A stretch of 64,000 bases of DNA from Arthrobacter psychrolactophilus. Its GTDB lineage: Bacteria > Actinomycetota > Actinomycetes > Actinomycetales > Micrococcaceae. Each line of letters begins with the position of its first letter. The first letter of the stretch is position 1. The stretch covers positions 1-64,000 of the forward strand of contig NZ_QJVC01000017.1 of the NCBI RefSeq assembly GCF_003219795.1, given 5' to 3'. The notes beneath the pieces are model-generated. The model ran no database searches. It was not told the DNA's origin and saw only the letters and a program-made list of their open reading frames with translations. Of this stretch, positions 45,472-52,807 are shown in pieces. The position numbers and the translations under genes were made by a program.

Positions 45472-46347
45472 ATGAAAAGCCGCGCCGCCCTCTGGTGGCT
45501 CTTGATCCTTTTCCTCGTCATCGCCGTCATAATCGGTGGCGGCATCTGGGTCGTCACCACCGTCAAAAATGCTTTCGCCCCGGGTCTTTCGCTGGGCTGC
45601 ACCGCCAGCGTTGCCGACCAGCAGTACTTTTTAGCACTGGACCAAACCGAAAACGCCGCGCTGATCTCCTCGATCGCCATTCAACGTGGCATGCCCGCAC
45701 GGGCCGCCACGATTGCCTTAGCCACGGGGATGCAGGAATCCAGACTGCGCAATATTGATTACGGCGACTTGGATTCGGTGGGTCTGTTTCAGCAACGGCC
45801 GTCTCAGGACTGGGGCACGGTGGAAGAAATCATGGACCCCGTGTACTCCACCAACGCCTTCTACGACGTGCTCTCCAAGGTGCCCGATTACATCAACATG
45901 CCCATCAACGACGCCGCGCAAATCGTCCAACGCTCGGGATTTCCCTACGCCTACGCACAGCACGAGCCGCTGTCGCGCGCATTTGCCTCAGCATTGACGG
46001 GGCAGTCACAAGAGGCTCTCAATTGCACCCTACCTCCCGTGACCAGCAGCAGTGCACCGGATGTTGTGATTGCCGCCGCGCAAACTGCAGTGGGTCAGGT
46101 CAGTGCCACAACCTCGATCGATGGCGCTGGAACTACGGTTCATTTCTCCGTGCATGAGGCCTACGGCTGGATGCTGGCACATTGGGCGCTGGCCAACGCC
46201 AACCAATTCGGCATTAGCCAGGTCAGCTACGACGGCCAGGCCTGGGACCGCAACTCTAATGCTGACGGCCACAACAAGGGGTGGGCGCCCAGCACTTCGA
46301 CGACCGCAGGCCAGCTCACCATCGTGTTGCCGGCCGCCACACCCTAG
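45472..46347 (+). CDS. Membrane-anchored lysozyme-like hypothetical protein
   Basis: The 291-residue protein has one N-terminal membrane helix (ALWWLLILFLVIAVIIGGGI) and an extracytoplasmic domain. The segment ARAATIALATGMQESRLRNI followed by DSVGLFQQRPSQDWGT resembles a lysozyme/transglycosylase fold, with Glu in MQESR as a possible catalytic residue. The C-terminal half (VHFSVHEAYGWMLAHWALAN) looks like a second, NlpC- or peptidase-like conserved domain. Proximity to dapD fits a cell-wall role, but the activity is inferred. Confidence 0.75.
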   Translation: MKSRAALWWLLILFLVIAVIIGGGIWVVTTVKNAFAPGLSLGCTASVADQQYFLALDQTENAALISSIAIQRGMPARAATIALATGMQESRLRNIDYGDLDSVGLFQQRPSQDWGTVEEIMDPVYSTNAFYDVLSKVPDYINMPINDAAQIVQRSGFPYAYAQHEPLSRAFASALTGQSQEALNCTLPPVTSSSAPDVVIAAAQTAVGQVSATTSIDGAGTTVHFSVHEAYGWMLAHWALANANQFGISQVSYDGQAWDRNSNADGHNKGWAPSTSTTAGQLTIVLPAATP

Positions 46348-46353
46348 GAGAGA

Positions 46354-46965
46354 CTAAACCAGCAGCTCCACGACGGGCTGGACGTAACTGCGGAAAACAT
46401 CCTGATCGGCCAGCAGATGCGAACTCATGATGAGCCGGTTTGGCTCAATGAACCAGGCCCGCTGCTCCGCGAGGGGCACCTCCACAATGGTCAAGGTGAA
46501 GTCGCGGGCGCTTCTACCTAATTCCATCTCGCGGTTTTGCACGAGATCGGCGAGGATCTTGTGCCCGCCCAAGGTTTCCCGTTCCGCGCTCATGATGGAA
46601 TACAGCTGTGTTTGCTCCCTAGACCAGCTCAGGGCGGCCCCGTAATGCGCGTGCGCGACTCGTTGCAGGGCGGGCATACCGGCCAGCTCGGGAAAGTCCG
46701 GAGGCGTGAGCTCATAACGGCCATCGGGAAGAGCCTTGAGCAGCCTGCCCCACCAAACCTCCCATTGATCGCGCAGCGCGTCGGTGCCACCCACGGCCGA
46801 GGTCAGAAGGGAATGGTCGGCCGCCCGAATCGAGGGGACCACATGCGATAGGGACGGCGTACCTGCTCCGGCAAGTCCTGCCACGTCCCGTAAGTACAGT
46901 GCCAACAACATGGGCGTGCATGTGTCCATGGTAATTCGCCAGCCAGGTCCACCGGTGTGATGCAT
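46354..46965 (-). CDS. Hypothetical protein, unrecognised
   Basis: A 203-residue soluble protein; the ATG chosen follows GGAGG by 8 bases, which decides against an ATG 13 codons upstream. Tryptophan-rich segments (DQWEVWWGRLLKALPDG) and SREQTQLYSIMSAERETLGG are visible, but I recognise no family. It lies between the lysozyme-like gene (convergent, 6 bases away) and a TetR gene on the same strand. Confidence 0.7.
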   Translation of the reverse strand: MHHTGGPGWRITMDTCTPMLLALYLRDVAGLAGAGTPSLSHVVPSIRAADHSLLTSAVGGTDALRDQWEVWWGRLLKALPDGRYELTPPDFPELAGMPALQRVAHAHYGAALSWSREQTQLYSIMSAERETLGGHKILADLVQNREMELGRSARDFTLTIVEVPLAEQRAWFIEPNRLIMSSHLLADQDVFRSYVQPVVELLV

Positions 46966-47054
46966 AGTTTCTGCCTCCAGCCTGCTGCTCAGCAAGAGCC
47001 GCAATCCCTCTTACTAGGCTACTCCGAAGCAGCCAGCTCGGCACTCCCCTTCAG

Positions 47055-47145
47055 ACGCCGCATCACTTTCAGGGCTTTAAACCGTTTCGCTCCCTCAATG
47101 AGTGAGGGAGCGAAACGGTTTAAACGCCGTAAAGTGGTGCGGCGT
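47055..47145. repeat. Nested inverted repeat overlapping the TetR 3' end
   Basis: Outer arms ACGCCGCATCACTTT (47055-47069) and AAAGTGGTGCGGCGT (47131-47145) differ at one position. Inside is a perfect 22-bp stem (47076-47097 with 47103-47124, core CCGTTTCGCTCCCTCA) with a 5-base loop. The outer arm matches the repeat at 27646-27711. The TetR gene ends inside it: residues NAAPLYGV and the stop codon are repeat sequence. Confidence 0.85.
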
Positions 47146-47767
47146 TAGGAATGAGGAGGGAATCCAGGTGGCGGCGGAGGGTTGCTCGGCCCTGCTCGGG
47201 AGCCGCCCAGGCCGGCTGCAGCACCATACGCAGGCTGAGCCCATCGAGGAGCCCAATGAGCCGTTCGGCTTCATCTATGGGCACGAGAGCCTCCTGTGCG
47301 AGTGGGCTCTCCATGAGCTGGAGCAGGACCCGGCCCACAACGGCACCGGTTGCCCGGTAGTCGTCCTGCGCGGCCTCTGTCAGCCCCGCGTTCGTCCGGG
47401 CATCGAGCATGAACTCCATGTGCACCACGGCGTCCGCGCGACGTATCTCATCAAGGGGCAGCAATTCTTCCAGAACCGCAGCGCACTTCTCCAACAAGCC
47501 ACCGCGCTCGAGAGGAAGTGGTTCTTGTTCCAAGGCTTCAAGGGATTCCAGGGCTCGCAGGTGAATCCGCTCGGAGTTCACGCGAAAGGCAAATTCCATG
47601 AGCTCGGCCTGGTTATCAAAGTAGTGCCGTACCGACCCCAGGGCCAGTCCGGCGGCCTTGGCTACATTACGTAGCGAAGCTTGTGTCAGTCCATGCTCGG
47701 CAATGACTTGATAAACGGCGTCTGCGACCAGCTCACGGCGATCGTCTGCATCAACAATTTTAGGCAC
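47120..47767 (-). CDS. TetR-family transcriptional regulator
   Basis: The 215-residue protein has a TetR N-terminal domain (AVYQVIAEHGLTQASLRNVA then KAAGLALGSVRHYFDNQAEL) and a helical ligand domain resembling the BetI-like group. No operator was recognised near its start. The last eight residues are encoded by the nested repeat at 47055-47145, so the original C-terminus was probably different. Confidence 0.9.
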   Translation of the reverse strand: MPKIVDADDRRELVADAVYQVIAEHGLTQASLRNVAKAAGLALGSVRHYFDNQAELMEFAFRVNSERIHLRALESLEALEQEPLPLERGGLLEKCAAVLEELLPLDEIRRADAVVHMEFMLDARTNAGLTEAAQDDYRATGAVVGRVLLQLMESPLAQEALVPIDEAERLIGLLDGLSLRMVLQPAWAAPEQGRATLRRHLDSLLIPNAAPLYGV

Positions 47768-47845
47768 AGCTCTTTTTTAGCACAGATGTTTCATGATGCC
47801 TCAATCAGGAAGTCCCTGTGCGAAGGCAGCACTACTAGAGGTGGC

Positions 47846-48037
47846 TTATTTGCCGTCGGTGGGGTTCTTCTTCTTATCTCGGGCCAGCAGCACCAGCAAC
47901 ACGATCATGATGACCAGGGCAACGATAAAGAACGGCAGGAATACGGACTTGCCCATGAGGACCATGACTCCCAGAACCACCACGACAATCGGGAAGGCCA
48001 TGGAGAAGGTGTGCAGCAACAGGGTGGACATTTTCAT
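47846..48037 (-). CDS. Small two-helix membrane protein
   Basis: A 63-residue protein with two membrane helices (FSMAFPIVVVVLGVMVLMGK and LPFFIVALVIMIVLLVLLA) and a lysine-rich tail. I do not recognise a family. Two possible starts (MKMST or MST). The in-frame codons further upstream run through the gltA terminator and are not coding. It follows gltA on the same strand but behind that terminator. Confidence 0.55.
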   Translation of the reverse strand: MKMSTLLLHTFSMAFPIVVVVLGVMVLMGKSVFLPFFIVALVIMIVLLVLLARDKKKNPTDGK

Positions 48038-48068
48038 GTGGTTTACTTTCGTCTGTTGAACAGAAAAA

Positions 48069-48102
48069 CGGCGGGAGACTCTCCAGGGAAAGTCTCCCGC
48101 CG
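48069..48102 (-). terminator. Terminator after citrate synthase
   Basis: CGGCGGGAGACT and AGTCTCCCGCCG form a perfect 12-bp stem with a 10-base loop, followed on the minus strand by TTTTTC. It ends the gltA transcript. Confidence 0.85.
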
Positions 48103-48122
48103 CCGTCGTGCTTAAGGCAATG

Positions 48123-49406
48123 TTACCGCGAAGGGTACATGCGCTCCGGCTCGCCGATGTAGAGCTGGCGCGGACGGCCAATCTTGGTTTCCGGGTCCTT
48201 CATCATTTCGCGCCACTGGGCAATCCAGCCCGGCAGACGGCCAATAGCAAAGAGCACCGTGAACATTTTCTCGGGGAAGCCCATGGCCTTGTAGATCAGG
48301 CCGGTGTAGAAGTCCACGTTCGGGTAGAGGCGGCGTGAGATGAAGTATTCATCCGTCAGCGCGACCTCTTCCAGACGCATGGCGATGGCGAGGAGTTCGT
48401 CGTTGCCGCCGAGCTTGGCCAGGATTTCGTGAGCCATGTTCTTGACGATCTTGGCGCGCGGATCGTAGTTCTTGTAGACGCGGTGACCGAAGCCCATGAG
48501 CTTGACACCGGCTTCCTTGTTCTTCACGCGCTCGACGAACTTCTCAACGGGCTCGCCGCTGGCCTGAATGTCACGGAGCATGTTCAACACGGCCTCGTTG
48601 GCGCCACCGTGCAGCGGGCCGAAGAGGGCGTTGATGCCAGCGGAAACCGAGGCAAACATGTTGGCGTTGGCCGAACCCACCATGCGCACGGTGGACGTGG
48701 AGCAGTTCTGCTCGTGGTCAGCGTGCAGGATCAGCAGCAGGTCAAGGGCCTTGACAACAATGGGATCCATTTCGTAGGGCTCGGCCGGCAGACCAAAGCT
48801 CAGACGCAGGAAGTTCTCCACCAGGCCCATGGAGTTATCCGGGTACAGCATGGGCTGACCGATGGACTTCTTGTGAGCGTAAGCAGCCAAAACAGGCAGC
48901 TTGGCCATGAGGCGGATGGTGGCCATTTCAACTTGCTCGTCATCAAACGGGTCAAGTGAATCCTGGTAGAACGTCGACAGCGCAGAAACAGCGGAAGAAA
49001 GCACCGGCATGGGGTGTGCGTCGCGCGGGAAACCGCCGAAGAAGCCCTTGAGGTCTTCGTGCAGCATGGTGTGGCGACGGATGCGCTGGTCAAACTTGTC
49101 CAACTCGGCTGCGGTGGGCAGGTTCCCGTAAATCAACAGGTAGGAAACTTCCAAGAAGCTGGAGTGCTCTGCCAGCTCTTCGATGGGGTATCCGCGGTAA
49201 CGCAAGATGCCCTCGTCACCATCCAAGTAAGTGATGGCCGACGACGTTGCCGCCGTGTTAACAAAACCGGGGTCATAGGAGACCGCGCCGGTGGTCTTGA
49301 GCAACTTGGAAACGTCGTAGCCGGCGTTGCCTTCTACTGCTTCAAGTCGCGGAAGTTCAAGCTCTCCGCCGTCGTAGCGCAGCGATGCGCTCGTGGAATC
49401 AGTCAT
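48123..49406 (-). CDS. gltA: Citrate synthase
   Basis: Condenses acetyl-CoA and oxaloacetate. The 427-residue type II (NADH-type, hexameric) enzyme has the catalytic regions HADHEQNCSTSTVRMVGS, FGPLHGGANEAV and GFGHRVYKNYDPRA. The start MTDSTSASLRYDG follows AAGGGGA; an upstream in-frame ATG would add 24 unlike residues. A short hairpin AGCCTT-CGA-AAGGCT lies 20-34 bases upstream of the start. Transcribed alone. Confidence 0.97.
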   Translation of the reverse strand: MTDSTSASLRYDGGELELPRLEAVEGNAGYDVSKLLKTTGAVSYDPGFVNTAATSSAITYLDGDEGILRYRGYPIEELAEHSSFLEVSYLLIYGNLPTAAELDKFDQRIRRHTMLHEDLKGFFGGFPRDAHPMPVLSSAVSALSTFYQDSLDPFDDEQVEMATIRLMAKLPVLAAYAHKKSIGQPMLYPDNSMGLVENFLRLSFGLPAEPYEMDPIVVKALDLLLILHADHEQNCSTSTVRMVGSANANMFASVSAGINALFGPLHGGANEAVLNMLRDIQASGEPVEKFVERVKNKEAGVKLMGFGHRVYKNYDPRAKIVKNMAHEILAKLGGNDELLAIAMRLEEVALTDEYFISRRLYPNVDFYTGLIYKAMGFPEKMFTVLFAIGRLPGWIAQWREMMKDPETKIGRPRQLYIGEPERMYPSR

Positions 49407-49621
49407 GGAGTCCCCTTCATGAGGTAGCCTTCGAAAGGCTTTGGTTAGTTCAATGCTCGTTATCCGTTGGCGGGTCACCCACGCCAGCTTGAGGCAATCC
49501 CCAAGATAAAACTCAGCATTTTAAGCGTCCGGTGGCCTACACGGCTATCTACGAAACTACCGCTTTAAGGGCCAACTAGACTAATCCTGAGCGCCATTTG
49601 GGTACTGTTTGCGGGAAATCG

Positions 49622-50770
49622 TTACGATTTTGCGCCCAGTCGCGCGACTGCCGCGGCGATGCGTTCATCCGTGCCGGTCAGTGCTACTCGGACAAAACCG
49701 TTGCCGGCCTCGCCGTAGAAGGTGCCCGGTCCGGCAACGATACCCAGCTCTGCCAGACGCCCAATCGTTGTCCAGGTATCCTCGCCAGCGGTGCACCACA
49801 GATACAGCCCCGCTTCGGAGTGGTGGATCGTGAGCCCGAAGGACTCCAAGGCGCCCACCAACTGCTCGCGGCGCGCACGGTACAGCGCCTTCTGTGCGCT
49901 GACGTGGACATCGTCGCCCAAGGCCACGCGCATGGATTCCTGTACCGGGTACGGCACGATCATGCCGGCATGCTTGCGGCTGTTGACGAGGTTCGCCACA
50001 ATGGCGCCGTCCCCTGCCACAAACGCGGCACGGTAGCCGGCAACATTTGACTGCTTACTCAACGAGTAAATAGCCAGCAGATTCTCATGTGAGCCACCCG
50101 TGACGCGCGGATCCAGCACGCTCGGAACGGCCTCGCCGCCGTTTTCCGGGTCCCACTGACCCCAGCCCAGCTCGCCATAGCATTCGTCGGAGGCAACCAC
50201 GGCGCCAACGGCCCGCGCCTGCTCCACGAGAGTCTTCAGCTCGGCCACGCCACGCACGATGCCGGTGGGATTACCCGGCGAGTTGACCCAGATCAGACGC
50301 ACCTTGGCGAGGGTCTCGGCGTCGAGCTCGTCCAGTGAATCAGCCGCAACCGAGGTAGCCCCGGCAAACACGGCACCCATGTCGTAGGTGGGGTAAGCAA
50401 CGCGCGGACGCACCACAACATCGCCCTCACCCAGCCCCAGCAGAAGCGGCAGCCAGGCCACGAGCTCCTTCGAGCCCACCGTGGGCATGACATTGGCAGG
50501 ATCAAGTCCGGGCACATTGCGGCGCCGCGCAAACCAGTCCACAACTGCCTGGCGCAGGGCCGGCGTGCCGTGGGTCGTGGGATAGCCGGGAGCATCAGCC
50601 GCCGCGACTAGGGCTTCCTGGATCAGCGCCGGCGTGGGATCCACGGGCGTGCCGATCGAGAGATTGATCAAACCATCCGGGTGAGCGGCGGCGATCGCCT
50701 GATAAGGCGCCAACGCATCCCACGGGTAGTCGGGAAGTTGCAGGCCAAAGGTGCGCGAAGCTGCAGTCAT
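49622..50770 (-). CDS. dapC: Succinyldiaminopimelate aminotransferase
   Basis: PLP class I aminotransferase converting N-succinyl-2-amino-6-ketopimelate to succinyl-diaminopimelate. The 382 residues include PVDPTPALIQEALVAAADAP, NSPGNPTG and the PLP-lysine segment SLSKQSNVAGYR. The position directly after fdxA (10-base gap) matches the fdxC-dapC pair of mycobacteria and fixes the identity among many similar aminotransferases. Start MTAASRTFGLQLPDYPW; further upstream codons lie in fdxA. Confidence 0.92.
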   Translation of the reverse strand: MTAASRTFGLQLPDYPWDALAPYQAIAAAHPDGLINLSIGTPVDPTPALIQEALVAAADAPGYPTTHGTPALRQAVVDWFARRRNVPGLDPANVMPTVGSKELVAWLPLLLGLGEGDVVVRPRVAYPTYDMGAVFAGATSVAADSLDELDAETLAKVRLIWVNSPGNPTGIVRGVAELKTLVEQARAVGAVVASDECYGELGWGQWDPENGGEAVPSVLDPRVTGGSHENLLAIYSLSKQSNVAGYRAAFVAGDGAIVANLVNSRKHAGMIVPYPVQESMRVALGDDVHVSAQKALYRARREQLVGALESFGLTIHHSEAGLYLWCTAGEDTWTTIGRLAELGIVAGPGTFYGEAGNGFVRVALTGTDERIAAAVARLGAKS

Positions 50771-50780
50771 GGTGCGCGGA

Positions 50781-51104
50781 TCAGTCCTGGTTCTGCGGCG
50801 CGAGCGCTGCGATGAACGGGTGGTCGGTGTGCGTGTTGCCGATCTTGGCAGCTCCACCGGGAGAACCGAGCACGTCGAAGAATTCCACGTTGGCCTTGTA
50901 GTATTCGGCCCACTCATCCGGGGTATCATCCTCGTAGTAGATGGCCTCTACGGGACAAACTGGTTCACAAGCACCACAGTCAACGCACTCGTCGGGGTGG
51001 ATGTAGAGCGAGCGTTCGCCTTCGTAGATACAGTCAACAGGGCACTCCTCAACACATGCCTTGTCCTTGACATCCACGCACGGCTGCGCAATTACGTACG
51101 TCAC
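50781..51104 (-). CDS. fdxA: 7Fe/8Fe-type ferredoxin
   Basis: The 107-residue protein begins with a GTG (TYVIAQPCVDVKDKACVEEC), with cluster cysteines in CVEECPVDCIY and CVDCGACEPVCPVEAIYYED, the pattern of [3Fe-4S][4Fe-4S] or 2[4Fe-4S] actinobacterial ferredoxins. The C-terminal extension (EWAEYYKANVEFF) is typical of FdxA/FdxC. Electron carrier; partner enzymes are not evident here. First gene of the fdxA-dapC operon. Confidence 0.94.
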   Translation of the reverse strand: MTYVIAQPCVDVKDKACVEECPVDCIYEGERSLYIHPDECVDCGACEPVCPVEAIYYEDDTPDEWAEYYKANVEFFDVLGSPGGAAKIGNTHTDHPFIAALAPQNQD

Positions 51105-51212
51105 GAACCCCAACCTTCCTTCAAAAGTCTCATTCCGGCACAAATCGTCACCGGTTCTCCCATTATCCCCCACCACCGCCACACCATGCACCTAGGCAAG
51201 ACTTAGTATGAA

Positions 51213-51449
51213 GTGGTGAACACCGCACTTGACCGACTCGCCACCCTTCCCCTAGGCACCCGGGTCGTGGTCCGCTACCGGATTGACGGCGGATTGACCG
51301 ACGCCTTGGGCCTCCTCACGGCCCGCGACAGCTTCGGTTGCACCATTATCTCCCGCTCCGGTCCCGTCATTATTAAGTACGACGACGTCACGCTGGCTAA
51401 GCCGGTTCCCCCGCCTCCCGCGCGGCGTGAGCGGGCAGTGCGGGATTAG
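51213..51449 (+). CDS. Stand-alone SH3-like domain protein
   Basis: A 78-residue protein: LPLGTRVVVRYRIDGGLTDA, LGLLTARDSFGCTIISRSGP and VIIKYDDVTLAKPVPPPPAR. This looks like the small beta-barrel domain found at the N-terminus of some actinobacterial GNAT acetyltransferases, here without the acetyltransferase. TAGTAT (51204-51209) lies 6 bases before the second GTG (51216), suggesting leaderless translation from there. It overlaps the 3' end of the opposite-strand membrane gene by about 200 bases. Confidence 0.65.
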   Translation: MVNTALDRLATLPLGTRVVVRYRIDGGLTDALGLLTARDSFGCTIISRSGPVIIKYDDVTLAKPVPPPPARRERAVRD

Positions 51450-51854
51450 GTCACGCCGTCGTTGACCACGCAGGATGAGCCAGGCCAGCCATCCGGTCAG
51501 CGGTGCGATGACGGCTATGCCATAGAGCCAGATCCGGCCCTGCATGTTGTCAAAGATCAGCCCAAAGGAACCTAGCTGCAAGGACAAGAGCCCGGCAGTG
51601 GCATAGGCTGCGGCGCCGCACCACACGGCGTTCCACGACTTTTTACTCCACAGCGCCACAAAGATGCTCACGGCGGCGACGAGCAGCAGGGCAAGGGCCG
51701 CGCCGTAGGGAACCACCGCGCCTGAGGGGAACCAGGCATGTCCGTGGAGCGATGTCCCCAACAAGCCAGCCCCGATTCCGGCGCCAAGCGCGGCGATCAC
51801 GCCGCTCCAGCGTTTAGCGGTGAGGTTGCCACCTTCGGGCTGCGCCAGGCTCAT
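51252..51854 (-). CDS. Four-helix membrane protein downstream of mshB
   Basis: About four membrane helices within residues 15-130 (WSGVIAALGAGIGAGLLGTS, AALALLLVAAVSIFVALW, AAAYATAGLLSLQLGSFGL, IAVIAPLTGWLAWLILRG), then a basic RGQRRRD end. The remaining 67 residues are antisense to the SH3-like gene and have no membrane or domain character, so the true protein may end earlier or carry an unstructured tail. The ATG overlaps the mshB stop by 4 bases. Function unknown. Confidence 0.65.
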   Translation of the reverse strand: MSLAQPEGGNLTAKRWSGVIAALGAGIGAGLLGTSLHGHAWFPSGAVVPYGAALALLLVAAVSIFVALWSKKSWNAVWCGAAAYATAGLLSLQLGSFGLIFDNMQGRIWLYGIAVIAPLTGWLAWLILRGQRRRDLIPHCPLTPRGRRGNRLSQRDVVVLNNDGTGAGDNGATEAVAGREEAQGVGQSAVNPVADHDPGA

Positions 51855-52708
51855 GGCAACTCATAAACGGTGCGGGGATCGATCGCGACAAATTCTTCCA
51901 CGGCGCTAATGTCTTTCCAAACATCGTCGGACAGCGCATAGCGCTCCCCCTCCACGGTGATCTGGGTGCGGTGGGCCCGCATGGCTGCGGTCTTGGCGGC
52001 CAGATCGCCGGCAACGGCCAGCCGCACCACACCATCCTCGAGCGGGCGTTCCGGGCGGTCACTGACGATCGCGTACAGGTGCGGTACCTGCCATGCGGCA
52101 TCCCCGTCAGCTGCCTGACGCAGGGCAGCCATGGTGAGATCATGGGTCCGCACGTGATCGGGGTGACCGTAGCCGCCGTCGGCCGCGTAACTGATGACAG
52201 CGGCGGGGCGCAGGGCGCGAATTGTGGCGGCCAAGAGCGCCGCCGTTGCATGAAGAGGGGCCCGGGAGAAGGAGCCCGGCAGGATCGTGGAGGCGGCGAT
52301 GGCTCGGCCATCGGACCCCCATTGCATGCCCGAGTCGCGGAAGGTCGTGGGTCCTTGTGCGGGGGCGGCAAGGCCTTGCCCCAACCAGATGTGCTTCTTC
52401 ACACCCAACGCCTGAAGTGCGGCGGCTAGTTCCTTTTCGCGTTCCAGGGCCAGCCCGGCTCCCAGTCCGTCTTCTGCGATCTGACCCGCGGCAAGGTCCG
52501 CGGCCTTGACCTCAAGGTGTGCCAGTTCGGCCGGAATGACCTCGCCGAGTTCCCCACGCGTGCACGTCACCAGGACCACTGTGGCTCCGGCAGCGGCCGC
52601 GGCCGCCATCGTGGCACCTGTGACCAGGGTTTCATCATCGGGATGAGCGTGCACAAAGAGCACAGTGGCTCCGGCCTCGACTCCGGGCATTAAGGCAGTT
52701 GTTTCCAT
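51851..52708 (-). CDS. mshB: Mycothiol biosynthesis deacetylase MshB
   Basis: Zinc enzyme removing acetate from GlcNAc-inositol in mycothiol synthesis. The 285-residue LmbE-fold protein has the metal/catalytic motif VHAHPDDETLVTG near residues 19-31 and the distal YGHPDHVRTHDLTM. Start METTALMPGVEAG; the 16 upstream open codons run through a terminator hairpin. Presence of mshB marks a mycothiol-producing actinobacterium. Confidence 0.93.
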   Translation of the reverse strand: METTALMPGVEAGATVLFVHAHPDDETLVTGATMAAAAAAGATVVLVTCTRGELGEVIPAELAHLEVKAADLAAGQIAEDGLGAGLALEREKELAAALQALGVKKHIWLGQGLAAPAQGPTTFRDSGMQWGSDGRAIAASTILPGSFSRAPLHATAALLAATIRALRPAAVISYAADGGYGHPDHVRTHDLTMAALRQAADGDAAWQVPHLYAIVSDRPERPLEDGVVRLAVAGDLAAKTAAMRAHRTQITVEGERYALSDDVWKDISAVEEFVAIDPRTVYELP

Positions 52709-52743
52709 AGAGTCCAATCTACCCGCAGCCTGGGAATGACGAA

Positions 52744-52781
52744 GGCCGGTATCCACAACAGTTCTGTTGCGGATACCGGCC
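52744..52781 (-). terminator. Terminator of the peptide ABC operon
   Basis: GGCCGGTATCC and GGATACCGGCC form an 11-bp stem with an inner AACAG/CTGTT helix, between the ABC ATPase stop and the mshB start. Confidence 0.8.
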
Positions 52782-52807
52782 CGGTCGCGGTGATTCTGCG
52801 ATGCGTC

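Noticed and set aside
47002-47030. CAATCC-N17-CGAAGC, resembling the SigK promoter, on the plus strand
   Set aside because: No plus-strand gene follows; the genes here are on the minus strand. One base differs in the -10 and the spacer is longer, so chance is likely.
47055-47145. Complete miniature transposon
   Set aside because: No target-site duplication is visible at the ends; kept as an inverted repeat only.
48038-48181. N-terminal extension of the 63-residue membrane protein
   Set aside because: The extra codons pass through the gltA terminator and the gltA 3' end.
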